From MGBC163016 sp964631345 (GTDB taxonomy: Bacteria > Actinomycetota > Coriobacteriia > Coriobacteriales > Eggerthellaceae), in assembly GCA_964631345.1 (NCBI GenBank), contig CAZVWE010000003.1:137097-201096 (forward strand): a stretch of 64,000 bases of DNA. The letters run 5' to 3'. The notes below the pieces were generated by a model. The model saw nothing but the letters and a program-made list of their open reading frames with translations, was not told the DNA's origin and did not search any database. Shown in pieces: positions 63,264-64,000 of this stretch (its first letter is position 1; each line of letters begins with the position of its first letter). A program made the translations under genes and the position numbers.

Positions 63264-64000
63264 CTATTTAGACCTCATAAGGGTTTGCTTTAGTGCAGTT
63301 GGCGTCTCAAGCACTTTAAGACATCCCGACACCACATTAGTAAGCGCCGTCTCGCTAACCCAAACAGGAATCTCCAATCTGTCTTTCAAATAACGATCAA
63401 GACCCGAAAGCAATCCGCCACCGCCAGTAAGCAAAATTCCATTCTGGATAATATCGGATGCAAGATCTGGATTTGTCATCTTAAAGGTATCTTTAATGTG
63501 TAGAACCATCTCTTCAATAGGCGCTTGGAGAGCAGCACGAACATCCTCTGACTGAATAGTTACTTCCTTGGGCTGTTCTGTATAAACATCTTGGCCTGAA
63601 ATAATCATATCTCGCTCACGGCCATCTTCGAAAGGCAGAACACTACCGATTTTAATCTTGATAATCTCGGCGGTTCTCTCACCAATTTTTATGCCTAAAA
63701 GATCGCGAAGATGCATTGCAATCGCCTCATCAAGTCTGTTGCCAGCAAGACGAAGCGAAGATGATGAAACTATGCCGCCTAAAGAAATAACAGCAACTTC
63801 AGTTGTTCCGCCACCAATATCTACCACCATAGAACCTGTTGGCTCGGTTACCGGAAGATCAGCGCCCATAGCGGCCGCCATAGGCTCTTCGATTAAATAT
63901 GCCTGACGCGCACCTGCCTGAATTGCAGCTTCAAAAACAGCACGCTTTTCAACAGATGTTGCACCACACGGAATACAAATCACGATTCTTGGCTTTGCTT
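63264..64000 (-). CDS. mreB: Rod shape-determining protein MreB (5' end cut by window edge)
   Basis: Actin-like protein that organises cell-wall elongation. The C-terminal 245 codons are in the window; the frame continues past the right edge. ATPase motifs GGGTTEVAVISLGG and the phosphate-2 block ILLTGGGGLLSGLDRYL are present, as is IEEPMAAAMGADLPV. It is the first visible gene of mreB-mreC-mreD-mrdA-rodA. Confidence 0.96.
   Translation of the reverse strand, partial: AKPRIVICIPCGATSVEKRAVFEAAIQAGARQAYLIEEPMAAAMGADLPVTEPTGSMVVDIGGGTTEVAVISLGGIVSSSSLRLAGNRLDEAIAMHLRDLLGIKIGERTAEIIKIKIGSVLPFEDGRERDMIISGQDVYTEQPKEVTIQSEDVRAALQAPIEEMVLHIKDTFKMTNPDLASDIIQNGILLTGGGGLLSGLDRYLKDRLEIPVWVSETALTNVVSGCLKVLETPTALKQTLMRSK

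Noticed and set aside
1..64000. Mobile element, prophage or defence island
   Set aside because: No transposase, integrase, phage structural gene, terminal repeats or shift in composition is visible; gene order is that of a core chromosome.

Overview
The window looks like one contiguous stretch of core chromosome from a low-GC (about 40% by eye) Gram-positive anaerobe, most probably an actinobacterium of the class Coriobacteriia. The reasons are a SigA with a long charged N-terminal region, the order DUF177-rpmF-plsX-rnc-smc-ftsY-ffh, a TIGR03960/DUF2344 radical SAM pair beside an mreBCD-mrdA-rodA cluster, a SAM-clan riboswitch on metK, and frequent TTG/GTG starts. The class assignment is inferred from gene content and order. 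I see no phage, insertion sequence, CRISPR array, rRNA or integrase. There is one 100-N assembly gap (9855-9954).

Layout. 1-3.8 kb: ilvD-ilvB (ilvB runs off the left edge) behind a T-box leader. 3.8-8.2 kb: punA, prmC, prfA, trxB, trxA. 8.3-10.9 kb: a CPA2-type antiporter converging on a voltage-sensor-type K+ channel whose repetitive tail contains the gap. 10.9-20 kb: thrS, a membrane zinc-ribbon protein, valS, clpX, clpP, tig. 20.1-23.3 kb: tRNA-Leu, an MFS permease, sstT, tRNA-Asn. 23.3-29.5 kb: rpoD, priA, metK under a SAM-clan riboswitch, and an endonuclease IV-like gene. 29.7-38.7 kb: ffh, ftsY, smc, rnc, plsX, rpmF, DUF177. 38.8-46.1 kb: a coiled-coil protein, ackA, rsmD, recG, a FakA-like protein, an Asp23 protein, rpmB. 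46.1-51.3 kb: zinc-ribbon coiled-coil protein, Nif3-like protein, hisK, a cysteine desulfurase, rpe, an O6-alkylguanine transferase homologue. 51.3-64 kb: cydC, cydD, DUF2344, radical SAM, a DUF697 protein, rodA, mrdA, mreD, mreC, mreB (runs off the right edge).

Most genes are on the minus strand in tight operons with start/stop overlaps. The products cover translation (two synthetases, RF1 and its methyltransferase, L28, L32), protein targeting and proteolysis (Ffh/FtsY, trigger factor, ClpXP), replication restart and repair (PriA, RecG), chromosome organisation (SMC), branched-chain amino acid and SAM synthesis under RNA control, and rod-shape wall synthesis.

The most interesting points are: two DNA-repair homologues that have lost catalytic residues (the Nfo-like protein lacks five of nine zinc ligands; the Ogt-like protein has Thr for the methyl-accepting Cys); an FtsY with its acidic region at the C terminus; a PBP2 with two N-terminal membrane segments; a T-box leader with a deviant tRNA-acceptor bulge; a SAM riboswitch whose P1 helix reaches the metK ribosome-binding site; and repeat-driven low-complexity tails, one of which broke the assembly.
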